A stretch of 9,474 nt of DNA from Nitrososphaerota archaeon (lineage in GTDB: Archaea > Thermoproteota > Nitrososphaeria > Nitrososphaerales > Nitrososphaeraceae): assembly GCA_005877345.1 (NCBI GenBank), contig VBPR01000058.1, forward strand, positions 4,057-13,530. Direction: 5' to 3'. This document shows positions 1 to 6,985 of this stretch, piece after piece. The position numbers were made by a program, and so were the translations under genes. The notes beneath the pieces were generated by a model. The model did not search any database and was not told the origin of the DNA. It saw only the letters and a list, made by a program, of their open reading frames with translations. Within the stretch, counting starts at the first letter, position 1. Each line of letters starts with the position of its first letter.

Positions 1-1
1 T

Positions 2-155
2 GATAATGCTACAAAATCTACATCACCTGAATTAACAGTATCTGATAATGCTACAAAATCTACATCACCTGAATTAACAGTATCTGATAATGCTACAAAA
101 TCTACATCACCTGAATTAACAGTATCTGATAATGCTACAAAATCTACATCACCTG
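2..155 (+). repeat. 42-bp tandem repeat coding a Ser/Thr-rich linker
   Basis: Copies start at 2, 44, 86 and 128. The first three are complete and identical; the fourth matches as far as base 155. The unit is in frame and codes for the 14 residues DNATKSTSPELTVS, so copy number can change without breaking the reading frame. Each unit carries one N-A-T sequon. The array begins at the window edge, so the true copy number is unknown. It probably forms an extended, glycosylated stalk in the surface protein that contains it. Confidence 0.95.
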
Positions 156-979
156 CTGTAGATAATATAATAGAAAATGATACTGGGGCTCCTCAGGTTA
201 AGGAAATAGAGAACAATCCCAATCAAAATAATAGTTTGATCAAGGTGACTTTTGATTCAGGAAAGAATTCAAGAGTTACAGAAGGTTCGTTAGTAAAAAT
301 CAATGGTACTTCAATACATGATTCAGGTAACGACAAATTATCTTTCACATGGAAGCAAACGGGAGGTAAACGTATAAATCCAGAAGACGCCCGCATATCT
401 ACACAAACAATTGCTTCACAAATAGCACCCCAGATAGGAGGAAATACCACCAATTTAACTTTCGAAGTCACAGCTCCACGGGTAACCACAGACGATGACA
501 AATTAACCTTTGATATTATTGCCGAAGATGATAAAGGTCAATCGGCAAGTGACTCTATTGATATCTTTGTAGATAAGAATCCCAATCTAGTGGGTACAGG
601 TGACACTCAAAAGAGCCCAAATATACTTGAAAGTACAAACAAAGAGGATCAGAACAAGAGTAATTTGCCATTAGCTGAACAACGAGATGTTGATAAATCT
701 GTTGAGGTATCCACCTCACTAGACAAAGGATTTACTTTTGTTAATATGTGGGGTTCATTTGGTAAGGGTAATGGAAGATTTGACGGACAAAACGACGTTG
801 ACGCGATGAATGGACACGTATATGTAGCTGATTATGCAAACCATCGGATCCAAGTTTTTGATACTAATGGCAATTACATAACAAAGTGGGGAACTTATGG
901 TGCGGGAAATGGTCAAATCCATAAAGCCTCAGCTTTGTCTGTTGTACCGTCAGGCAAGATACAGGCACGATATATTTGA
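2..979 (+). CDS. Secreted PKD-like / NHL-repeat surface protein, fragment 1 (5' end outside window)
   Basis: The frame is open from base 2, so the start lies upstream; the TTG at 236 is internal and not the real start. In order from the window edge it holds the 14-residue tandem repeats (codons 1-52), an acidic linker, a PKD/cadherin-like beta-sandwich (about codons 80-192, with LSFTWKQTGG and LTFDIIAEDDKGQSASDSI), a polar linker, and one complete NHL blade (about codons 247-290, with VYVADYANHRIQVF). The second blade is cut off by the TGA at 977-979. Its missing end, IYLSDQFNYRIQVF, is found at once in frame +1, so this is one part of a frameshifted gene. NHL propellers are generally protein- or ligand-binding scaffolds; no catalytic residues are visible. 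Export is inferred from the domain types, because the N-terminus is not in the window. Confidence 0.8.
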   Translation, partial: DNATKSTSPELTVSDNATKSTSPELTVSDNATKSTSPELTVSDNATKSTSPAVDNIIENDTGAPQVKEIENNPNQNNSLIKVTFDSGKNSRVTEGSLVKINGTSIHDSGNDKLSFTWKQTGGKRINPEDARISTQTIASQIAPQIGGNTTNLTFEVTAPRVTTDDDKLTFDIIAEDDKGQSASDSIDIFVDKNPNLVGTGDTQKSPNILESTNKEDQNKSNLPLAEQRDVDKSVEVSTSLDKGFTFVNMWGSFGKGNGRFDGQNDVDAMNGHVYVADYANHRIQVFDTNGNYITKWGTYGAGNGQIHKASALSVVPSGKIQARYI

Positions 980-1485
980 GTGATCAATTCAACTATCGCA
1001 TCCAAGTATTTACCGCTAATGGTACCTTTGTTACCACATGGGGAACTAAAGGAGAGGGAGATGGTCAATTCCTTCATCCACATGTACCGGCCGTAGATTC
1101 TGAAGGAAATGTGTATGTAAGTGATAGAGACCTAGCAAACTTTCAGAAATTTACTAGCGATGGTAAATTCATGATGAAGTGGTCTAAAGAAGGTTCAGAT
1201 GATGGCCAGCTCTCAAAACCAGAAAGTATCGTTGTTAATTCAAAAGGTAACGTTTATTTAGCTGATTATGGAAATCATCGGATTCAAAAGTTCACGAAGG
1301 ACGGCAATTTGATTTTAAAATGGGGATCTAAGGGCATAGGAGATGGTGAGTTTAATGGACCGGCAGGTCTATCAATTGATAGAAATGACAATATATATGT
1401 CACCGACAAGAACAATAATAGGATACAAGTGTTTACAGCTAACGGAACATTTCTTACAAAATTTGGTTCACAGGGTAATGCGTAG
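976..1485 (+). CDS. NHL-repeat surface protein, fragment 2 (same gene, shifted frame)
   Basis: This frame resumes the second NHL blade (codons for IYLSD are readable from about 970, upstream of the nominal TTG at 976) and supplies blades 3 to 5. Recognisable units are GDGQF...VYVSD, DGQLS...VYLADYGNHRIQKF and GDGEF...IYVTDKNNNRIQVF. It runs into a TAG at 1483-1485 just after GSQGNA, where the next G/SQF blade opening would be expected. With the preceding and following frames it makes a complete six-bladed propeller, which argues that these are pieces of a single gene and not separate genes. The TTG start has no convincing ribosome-binding site, so independent translation is unlikely. Confidence 0.75.
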   Translation: MSDQFNYRIQVFTANGTFVTTWGTKGEGDGQFLHPHVPAVDSEGNVYVSDRDLANFQKFTSDGKFMMKWSKEGSDDGQLSKPESIVVNSKGNVYLADYGNHRIQKFTKDGNLILKWGSKGIGDGEFNGPAGLSIDRNDNIYVTDKNNNRIQVFTANGTFLTKFGSQGNA

Positions 1486-1639
1486 TCAGTTTATTCTACC
1501 AGAGGGAATTGGAGTCGATAGGAAAGCAGGTCTTGTATATGTAGCAGATACTGGCAACTATCGTATACAAGTTTTCAGGCCAGTCGCTTCATCCGGTAAA
1601 TGCCGCTTGAATGAAGTCACTCTAGTTATTATGCCATAA
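1478..1639 (+). pseudogene. NHL-repeat surface protein, fragment 3 (C-terminal blade)
   Basis: After the TAG at 1483-1485 the propeller continues in the original frame: SQFILPEGIGVD followed by VYVADTGNYRIQVF forms the sixth and last blade. A short tail ends at the TAA at 1637-1639. The frame is the same as that of fragment 1, so the two shifts cancel each other. On its own this is a 53-codon piece starting at an ATG that overlaps fragment 2, and it is unlikely to be expressed alone. Either the gene is decaying, or two indel errors lie near 955-975 and 1474-1488. Confidence 0.7.
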
Positions 1640-1702
1640 AGAAACTCAAAATCTACATAAAACTCAGGAAGATAATTAGTTTCATTAGCAACTATAGACT
1701 CA

Positions 1703-1723
1703 ATTGAATAATGATTATTCAAT
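1703..1723. terminator. 21-bp perfect palindrome between convergent genes
   Basis: ATTGAATAAT and ATTATTCAAT flank a single G, giving a perfect inverted repeat that could fold as a 9-bp stem with a 3-nt loop. It lies in the 98-bp gap between the ends of the NHL gene (+) and the PQQ-type dehydrogenase (-), a natural site for a bidirectional terminator. There is no strong T-tract on either side and the stem is AT-rich, so the role is inferred from position. Confidence 0.35.
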
Positions 1724-1737
1724 CGGAAAATAAGAAA

Positions 1738-3129
1738 TTATTTCAAGTTTGGAACTATTTTGTATATAGCTCCCCCGCCAGTTCCTTCGGAGCCTGAAAC
1801 CACATACAAATAGCCATCAGGCCCAACTTTTAAATCAGTGACAACTCCAAAATTTTCTCCAAATACTATTTTGCTGGAGTCCTCTTTCTTGCTATATACT
1901 ATATCTGCAAGATCACCGATTAAATCTAGTGACTCTCTATTAGGTTTGAGATCAAAATGAAAAAGGGTCCCTTTTTTTGCCGAACCTACAAACATATCGT
2001 TTACATACTGTTGTCCTAGTTTATCAGAATCTAAAAATACAAGTGCAGTGGGTGCCACGGGTGTGTCCCATACAAACTCTGGATTGCTGTATTTTCCTTT
2101 ACTGCCGAAATCGACAAATTCTACTCCTTTGGTGGAATTGTTAAAGACGCCATCTTTCTCTCTTGTCTGGTTTAATTTCCAAATTCCCTGCACTTTTTCC
2201 CATCCACTATTGAAACCTGGCTTAACAAGGTTTATTTCATCTCCGAACTGAGGTCCATTCTCTGTATCCCATAAATTATCCGTTACTGGATCAAGACCTA
2301 TTCCAAAACTATTTTTTATCCCATATGCATAGTATAGATTAAGGGGATAAACAACACCAAGTATTCCATTTCCAACAGGTTTACCATCTTGAGTTATTCG
2401 TAGTATTCCTGCACGCCCGTCAGGTACAGTACCATTTATAATATTCTGTGCTTTAGTATCATAACCTGGCTTGTTTTGATTAAATTTAGTTGTCTGTAGA
2501 TCACCGATAGTAACAAAAAGATTTTTCTCCTTATCCATCAAAAGTTTGCCCCCGTTGTGACTTGGTCCTGGCATACCAGGTAGACTTACAATTAATTTGG
2601 GAGCTATGAGTTTATTGTTCTTTGCATCAAGTTCATATCTGTATACATAATTGCCACACTTCTTAGAACCACCTTTTACTGTTGGTTGACCTACCTTTTC
2701 ACCATTCAAAAACTGCTGACTTACTTCTGAATCGGTAGCTTTATCTTTTCCACATAGGGTATAGTAAAGATAAACCAATGTATTGTCTTTTGAACCGTTA
2801 GTACTATTTCCTGATATAGCTATACCCAGTAATCCACGTTCGTCTTTGGTGGTCACATTTAGATGAATTAAAGGCGCAGTAACGTTACCATTAACTATTT
2901 CATAAACATTGCCAGTATTTTTCTCTACTACCAAAAGATCATCATTTCCTAAAAAATCAATAGCTGCTGGGAAATTAAGATTCCGGGCTACCAACTCTAC
3001 CTTAAGATTTGGGTCTTTTAATGATGGTCCAGGTATTGATGCATTTTGACCATGAATTCTGTAGTCTGAGCCGTAAGTTAACAAAAATAAGAAGAATAGT
3101 GAGATTATTGATAGGTAAATAAAAATCAA
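1738..3129 (-). CDS. Membrane-anchored PQQ-dependent sugar dehydrogenase-like protein (GSDH/sorbosone family)
   Basis: A 463-residue protein. Residues 2-19 are a hydrophobic N-terminal anchor or signal, followed by a six-bladed-propeller domain of the soluble glucose/aldose/sorbosone dehydrogenase family. Matching motifs are FPAAIDFL (53-60), ERGLLGIA (97-104), SHNGGKLLMD (190-199; H191 aligns with the catalytic base region of soluble GDH), YGIKNSFGIGLDP (269-281), DTENGPQFGDEINLV (288-302) and a C-terminal VTDLKVGPDGYLYVVSGS (430-447). In this family PQQ and Ca2+ oxidise a sugar aldehyde or hydroxyl outside the membrane; the substrate here cannot be read from sequence. C126 and C158 may pair. 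Many N-x-S/T sequons fit an exported protein. The start is a TTG; an in-frame TAA at 3184-3186 with no ATG after it leaves TTG 3129 as the only start that keeps the signal. It is convergent with the NHL gene and 164 bp downstream of the hydrolase. Confidence 0.85.
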   Translation of the reverse strand: MIFIYLSIISLFFLFLLTYGSDYRIHGQNASIPGPSLKDPNLKVELVARNLNFPAAIDFLGNDDLLVVEKNTGNVYEIVNGNVTAPLIHLNVTTKDERGLLGIAISGNSTNGSKDNTLVYLYYTLCGKDKATDSEVSQQFLNGEKVGQPTVKGGSKKCGNYVYRYELDAKNNKLIAPKLIVSLPGMPGPSHNGGKLLMDKEKNLFVTIGDLQTTKFNQNKPGYDTKAQNIINGTVPDGRAGILRITQDGKPVGNGILGVVYPLNLYYAYGIKNSFGIGLDPVTDNLWDTENGPQFGDEINLVKPGFNSGWEKVQGIWKLNQTREKDGVFNNSTKGVEFVDFGSKGKYSNPEFVWDTPVAPTALVFLDSDKLGQQYVNDMFVGSAKKGTLFHFDLKPNRESLDLIGDLADIVYSKKEDSSKIVFGENFGVVTDLKVGPDGYLYVVSGSEGTGGGAIYKIVPNLK

Positions 3130-3293
3130 ATATATGTTTTGACACTCTTGTCCTAGTATATCTAGTTTTTGGACTTGTCTCTGTTAGTAAGATTGGATAT
3201 GCCTATAATTTAGTGGTTTACCAAATTATATAGTAGCGATGTATTCCAACTATGATCTATTAAATCTCACTTAGGATCTAGTTCAAATTGTAC

Positions 3294-4157
3294 TCAAGTA
3301 TCTACTACGTATTTCTTTAGAAAAGATAATGTCTTTTGCCAAGCGTCTTCAGTTTCTTTTGGTGCATAGTTATCTCCAGAAGGATTTGCAAAGGCATGTC
3401 CAAGCCCTTTGTATATGTGTATGTTATTTGTAATTCCACTTTGGTTCAATGAAGTTCCGAATTGGTTTATCTCTTTTACCGGGATGGCCTGATCTTTGTC
3501 GCCAAATATTCCCAATACAGGCCATTTTATCTTTGATAGTAATGCCTTATCGGTAACCAAAGGAGTTCCATAATAAAGAATGGTTGCGGCTAATGGATGT
3601 TCTTGGCTATTTAAGGCCAGTTGCAACGATTGACCGCCACCAAAACACCAACCAAGTGATGCAATTTTTGAACTGTCTACGTTTGGGAGCAAACTCAAAT
3701 ATTTTACGGCAGATTGAAGATTATTGATTGAATTATTTTGATTATTTCTTGCTATCTGTACTAACTCCATTGCACGTTCTGGATTATTTGCAACTTCACC
3801 CTTGTATAGATCGGCAGCTAATACAACAAATCCTTGTTTGGCCAAGAGATTTGCCATATTCTTGATATTTTCATTTACTCCCCACCATTCATGGATCATT
3901 ACAACTGCAGGGAGTTTTTTGCCTACAGTATCATTTGATGAAACAGGATATACTAGATATCCTTGTGAATCCGGAAAGTATTCTACCGTCTTATTTTGCA
4001 AGTTCGTGGTATTCCCCATATTTACAGTTGAACTTAGCTTTGAAACATTTGTTACGGAGTTATTAGACGCCCCTCCTACGACTCCCATGTAGCTTGGTAT
4101 AATCACCATAGAACCGAAAATTATAGATAACATAATTGATGTAGCGAAGCCGGACAT
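3294..4157 (-). CDS. Secreted dienelactone hydrolase family protein
   Basis: A 287-residue alpha/beta-hydrolase with an N-terminal hydrophobic signal or anchor (about residues 5-27) and an N/S/T-rich spacer to about 57. The DLH fold then follows: HEWWG (89-93, E90 corresponds to the conserved Glu that primes the nucleophile), GWCFGGG (169-175, C171 nucleophile), GDKDQAIP (219-226, D222) and GLGHAF (251-256, H254). The Cys-Asp-His triad is therefore complete. The family hydrolyses dienelactones and related lactones or esters, and many members act on unknown substrates. The core is of normal length; the extra 55 or so residues are the export signal and linker. The start is ATG 4157, the first ATG before the hydrophobic stretch. 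A TATA-like element at 4197-4206 suggests its own promoter. Confidence 0.88.
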   Translation of the reverse strand: MSGFATSIMLSIIFGSMVIIPSYMGVVGGASNNSVTNVSKLSSTVNMGNTTNLQNKTVEYFPDSQGYLVYPVSSNDTVGKKLPAVVMIHEWWGVNENIKNMANLLAKQGFVVLAADLYKGEVANNPERAMELVQIARNNQNNSINNLQSAVKYLSLLPNVDSSKIASLGWCFGGGQSLQLALNSQEHPLAATILYYGTPLVTDKALLSKIKWPVLGIFGDKDQAIPVKEINQFGTSLNQSGITNNIHIYKGLGHAFANPSGDNYAPKETEDAWQKTLSFLKKYVVDT

Positions 4158-4196
4158 AGGATTAGTAGGTTTTACAACTATTTATGTCTAAATCTG

Positions 4197-4206
4197 TATA
4201 AAATAA
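4197..4206 (-). promoter_or_regulatory. Putative archaeal TATA box for the dienelactone hydrolase gene
   Basis: On the minus strand this reads TTATTTTATA, centred about 44 nt before ATG 4157. With the usual archaeal TATA-to-start spacing of about 26 nt, transcription would begin near 4175, leaving a leader of under 20 nt. This is position and composition only; the surrounding DNA is AT-rich, so chance matches are common. Confidence 0.4.
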
Positions 4207-4271
4207 TTATTAAACCTATTGACACAGACAAACAAAACATCTCGCTTTTCCCTATTGAATGGAGTCACAAA

Positions 4272-4910
4272 CTAAAATTCTGCCTTCTTTCTTAGTAGTT
4301 TGAAAGCAATGTTTGGTCCCAACTGTTGTCTGAAGGCAAGCTCTATCCAGAGGAGTGCCAAGTGTTCTAACATACGAGCGTTGACAAGTGGTCCTACATC
4401 AACTACATCAAATCCAATATCAATTGCCAATTCTTCTACAACTCGCTTCGCGTGACTATCATTACCGCATATAAAAAGATCCGCTCTATTTGAATCAAAT
4501 ATCGAATTGTTTAATGTCTTGGCTCCTATTGTGTTGAATGCTTTGACAACTTTATCAGTATTAGCTAATTTAGCTATTTTTTCGGCTACGGAAGTATTGT
4601 CTAGAGCTAATCCTTTTAGGTCAGGGGTTACTGGATTAGTTGGATCGATCACTATTTTACCAGACAAGTTTCCTGCTTTGAGTATTGTTTCCTCAACCGA
4701 AGCCCAGGGTATAGCAAATACAATGACATCTCCATATGCTACAGCTTCTTTGATATCTCCGAACCTTAAATTTTGATCCACCTCAATCAATTTTTGGACG
4801 TTCTGAGATTGAAGGTTACGGACTCCAAACATGATTTCATGTTTCTTTTGTCTCCACCTCTTTCCGAGGGTTCCGCCTACATCTCCGGCGCCAATTATTC
4901 CAATTTTCAT
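4272..4910 (-). CDS. NAD(P)-binding F420-dependent reductase-like oxidoreductase (COG2085 type)
   Basis: From ATG 4910 the product is 212 residues. It opens directly with a Rossmann beta-strand, MKIGIIGAGDVGGTLG, carrying the GxGxxG dinucleotide signature at G7, G9 and G12. R31 in FGVRN is placed to bind the 2'-phosphate of NADP(H). Later family features are VIVFAIPWASVEE (62-74), IVIDPTNP (86-93), VKAFNTIGA (122-130) and a C-terminal helical LEHLALLWIELAF (181-193). Relatives include NADPH:F420 oxidoreductase (npdG-like), which moves hydride between F420H2 and NADP+; others act on unknown substrates, so the exact reaction is unsure. An in-frame ATG at 5006 would add 32 residues before the Rossmann strand. 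The shorter start is preferred because the added part matches no fold element and a TATA-like TTTTAAAA lies about 28 nt before 4910. Cytosolic; no signal peptide. Confidence 0.82.
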   Translation of the reverse strand: MKIGIIGAGDVGGTLGKRWRQKKHEIMFGVRNLQSQNVQKLIEVDQNLRFGDIKEAVAYGDVIVFAIPWASVEETILKAGNLSGKIVIDPTNPVTPDLKGLALDNTSVAEKIAKLANTDKVVKAFNTIGAKTLNNSIFDSNRADLFICGNDSHAKRVVEELAIDIGFDVVDVGPLVNARMLEHLALLWIELAFRQQLGPNIAFKLLRKKAEF

Positions 4911-4934
4911 GTCACGATATATTGTAACTGCATG

Positions 4935-4942
4935 TTTTAAAA
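4935..4942 (-). promoter_or_regulatory. TATA-like element implying a leaderless transcript
   Basis: TTTTAAAA is centred about 28 nt before the ATG at 4910. Archaeal TATA-to-start spacing would put the first transcribed base at or within a few bases of that ATG. This favours ATG 4910 over the in-frame ATG at 5006, which would lie upstream of the promoter. Confidence 0.45.
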
Positions 4943-5138
4943 GGTGTAAGCTACAATTAATCTCTAATAAGTAACCATTATCTCCACATAAGTTGTTCAG
5001 GTCCATACCTAGGCTTGAGAAACCTAATCTTCAAGTTTTCAGCATTTATTCTAAGAAAGTGGTTATTTTGCTTTGATATCTTTAGAGGAAATTCATGCAA
5101 ATATGAGGATTAGGCAAGCCAGTTCATAGTAAACTTTC

Positions 5139-5155
5139 TATGCGACGAACGCATA
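5139..5155. promoter_or_regulatory. Inverted repeat upstream of the zinc-finger gene (possible operator)
   Basis: TATGCG and CGCATA flank ACGAA, giving a 6-bp dyad of helical-turn size ending 19 bp before ATG 5175. It is more GC-rich than its surroundings. Its position would suit a repressor site or promoter-overlapping operator; no regulator is identified. Confidence 0.3.
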
Positions 5156-5174
5156 TTCATATTAGATAATAATA

Positions 5175-5312
5175 ATGGATATGTCAGTTACTTGTTCAAG
5201 CTGCGGCAAAAAACTTCAAGATTATCCTAATTACTGTTATATGTGTGATGACTATTTTTGCTCCGATCAATGTCACATGAACAAGCACAACAAACAGTGG
5301 CAAAAATTTTGA
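5175..5312 (+). CDS. Small HIT/MYND-like zinc-finger protein (45 aa)
   Basis: The start is ATG 5175 and the stop TGA 5310-5312. The product has paired Cys ligands in the spacing of HIT/MYND fingers: C7-x2-C10, C21-x2-C24, then C29-x3-C33 in YFCSDQC, followed by H34 and H38 and a terminal W42. That is enough ligands for two zinc ions in the cross-braced arrangement these fingers use. In eukaryotes such fingers bind protein partners; archaeal minis of this kind are uncharacterised, so a role in protein-protein contacts is only inference. It lacks a signal peptide, unlike most neighbours, and so is probably cytosolic. Its nearest upstream gene is divergent, and the next downstream gene (5553-6836) is on the other strand. 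A 6-bp dyad lies just upstream. Confidence 0.75.
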   Translation: MDMSVTCSSCGKKLQDYPNYCYMCDDYFCSDQCHMNKHNKQWQKF

Positions 5313-5552
5313 TCCTCAGTAATTAATGAGAGTTCGACTACAGTCTCAAATTTGAAAAGAGGTGACTTAACTAAATAAAAAATTATTGTTCTACGAAAGA
5401 CAGCTAATATGAATACAGTTATAGAAGCAACAGATTTGACCATGGAGCAATTGTATACCTATTCAGTAATTTACCTGCATTTTTAATAATCTTGGTCGCG
5501 TCTTGAATTATTTTGTGCTTTGGCAGAGTCGTTTACTAAACTTCTCATTTGC

Positions 5553-6836
5553 CTAACAAGGAGAAAACACTTGCATGCGTTGATTACCTCTATCTACAAC
5601 ATACACATTTCCTGACGAATCAATATTGACATGTTCGGGTTTTGAGAATTGACCATCCCCAGTTCCACTCGTTCCTATAGAAGTGGTAAAATTACCATCG
5701 GTATCGAAGACCTGAATTCTTGGATTAAGAGCGCCATCCACCATAAAAATCATGTCCCGTTTGGAATCTACCTCTAAATGTTCTAGCAAAGGTGTAAATT
5801 CTCCCGGCCCTCTCCCTTCAGAACCCCATTGTTTAACAAACGTACCATTTTCATCAAATTTCTGAATTCTTGGATTTTCTAACTCATTTACGTATACATA
5901 CCCTTTAGAGTCGACATCAATTCCATGGGGATGATTAAATTTAGCGACTTCGTTACTAGCCTTGTCATCATTAGAGCCCCAGTCTAATATGTAGGAAAAA
6001 TTTTTGTCCAGCTTCAAAACTTGTTCATTTCCAGTGTCAGTGATATAGACGACGCCTGTCTTTTGATCGATTACCATATCTTCTGGACTTGCAAATTCTT
6101 GATCCGATCCATTAATTTTGCCAGATCTGTCCCATTGTTTAACAAACGTACCATTTTCATCAAATTTCTGAATTCTTGGATTTTCTAACTCATTTACGTA
6201 TACATACCCTTTAGAGTCGACATCAATTCCATGGGGATGATTAAATTTAGCGACTTCGTTACTAGCCTTGTCATCATTAGAGCCCCAGTCTAATATGTAG
6301 GAAAAATTTTTGTCCAGCTTCAAAACTTGTTCATTTCCAGTGTCAGTGATATAGACGACGCCTGTCTTTTGATCGATTACCATATCTTCTGGACTTGCAA
6401 ATTCTTGATCCGATCCATTAATTTTGCCAGATCTGTCCCATTGTTTAACAAACGTACCATTTTCATCAAGTTTTTGGATTCTATCGTTACCCCTATCTAC
6501 AACATAAATATTATCCAATGAATCTATTTCGATACTATAAGGCACGCTAAACTGTCCAGCTTTCTGACCCTCAGAGCCCCATTTCATGATAAATGTTCCA
6601 TTTGGTGTAAACTTTTGTATATCATTTCTATCTCTATCACTTACATAGACATTGCCATTTGAATCAAAATTTACGTCATGAGGACGTAAGAATTGGCCGT
6701 TAGAAGTACCTTCAGAACCCCACTTGAACTTAAAACAATATTTTACCGAATTCAGTTCATCTTTCCTCCAAGAACCGTCTTTTCTGTTAATAAATCTGAA
6801 TCTACCAAAATCAAGAATACGATAGACATAGCGCAA
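5553..6836 (-). CDS. NHL-repeat beta-propeller protein with internal duplication
   Basis: From TTG 6836 the frame gives 427 residues, bounded upstream by an in-frame TAG at 6855-6857. NHL blades start near residue 38 (WGSEGTSNGQF, then VYVSDRDRNDIQKF). They continue as blade 2 (VYVVDRG-type), a two-blade block (about residues 134-235), an exact copy of that block (about 236-337), and two final blades ending in VYVVDRGNQRMQVF. That makes eight predicted blades, or six without the duplication, which is the usual NHL propeller size. The first 35 or so residues here are polar, show no export signal and look like out-of-frame sequence. A signal peptide is encoded in the overlapping frame 6871-6752, so the true gene probably started at ATG 6871 and lost one base near 6780-6783. 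Probable role: exported binding scaffold; no catalytic motif is visible. Confidence 0.8.
   Translation of the reverse strand: MRYVYRILDFGRFRFINRKDGSWRKDELNSVKYCFKFKWGSEGTSNGQFLRPHDVNFDSNGNVYVSDRDRNDIQKFTPNGTFIMKWGSEGQKAGQFSVPYSIEIDSLDNIYVVDRGNDRIQKLDENGTFVKQWDRSGKINGSDQEFASPEDMVIDQKTGVVYITDTGNEQVLKLDKNFSYILDWGSNDDKASNEVAKFNHPHGIDVDSKGYVYVNELENPRIQKFDENGTFVKQWDRSGKINGSDQEFASPEDMVIDQKTGVVYITDTGNEQVLKLDKNFSYILDWGSNDDKASNEVAKFNHPHGIDVDSKGYVYVNELENPRIQKFDENGTFVKQWGSEGRGPGEFTPLLEHLEVDSKRDMIFMVDGALNPRIQVFDTDGNFTTSIGTSGTGDGQFSKPEHVNIDSSGNVYVVDRGNQRMQVFSPC
5825..6469 (-). repeat. Perfect 306-bp in-frame tandem duplication (2.1 copies)
   Basis: Bases 5825-6163 match 6131-6469 without a visible difference, at an offset of 306 bp (102 codons). 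The unit carries exactly two NHL blades. The 33-bp stretch shared at the unit ends (CCCATTGTTTAACAAACGTA and following) also occurs at 6437-6469, and would have supplied the homology for unequal recombination. The absence of even silent differences points to a very recent event or an assembly artefact. Confidence 0.95.
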
Positions 6837-6871
6837 GCCAGGTAATGCTTCAGGCTAGAAAACATCATCAT
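6752..6871 (-). other. Out-of-frame signal peptide of the NHL gene
   Basis: Three consecutive ATGs (6863-6871) begin a 39-codon frame. A short polar/basic head (MMMFSSLKHY) is followed by a hydrophobic core LACAMSIVFLILV and then a polar tail ending at TGA 6752-6754. This is what an exported NHL protein should start with. If one base is added in the four-base T run at 6780-6783 (A run on the coding strand), the reading becomes ...LLTEKDGSWRKDELNSVK... and passes straight into the NHL frame. The leader motif TTTGTACCA lies 32 nt before the first ATG, as in the two other leader units here, which supports 6871 as the native start. Confidence 0.6.
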
Positions 6872-6903
6872 AGTGAAGATGGGTAAAAGGTATCTAAAAC
6901 TTC

Positions 6904-6912
6904 TGGTACAAA
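6904..6912 (-). promoter_or_regulatory. Leader box TTTGTACCA upstream of the NHL gene
   Basis: It reads TTTGTACCA on the minus strand, ending 32 nt before ATG 6871. Equivalent boxes sit 35 nt before ATG 7107 (TTTGTATCA) and 35 nt before ATG 8566 (TTTGTACCA). The constant placement suggests a shared regulatory or leader-RNA element. Confidence 0.45.
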
Positions 6913-6985
6913 GGACGTAAATAATCTATAACAAATTAGATTTTCTAACTCATTTATAAGATTTTGATTTCTTCAGACTATTGCA

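Noticed and set aside
2..155. CRISPR array
   Set aside because: Repeats are contiguous with no spacers and code in frame for a linker.
3142..3151. ACAAGAGTGT before the dehydrogenase start, also present in the 49-bp repeat (7005-7014)
   Set aside because: A 10-bp match is near chance expectation for the number of comparisons made, and the context (12 nt before TTG versus about 90 nt before ATG) differs.
4911..5006. 32-residue N-terminal extension of the F420/NADP-type reductase
   Set aside because: It precedes the Rossmann strand, which normally starts the protein, and would place the start upstream of the TATA-like element.
5409..5486. 25-codon + strand frame starting MNTVIEATDL
   Set aside because: Too short, no domain, no promoter or ribosome-binding site that stands out; expected by chance in this DNA.
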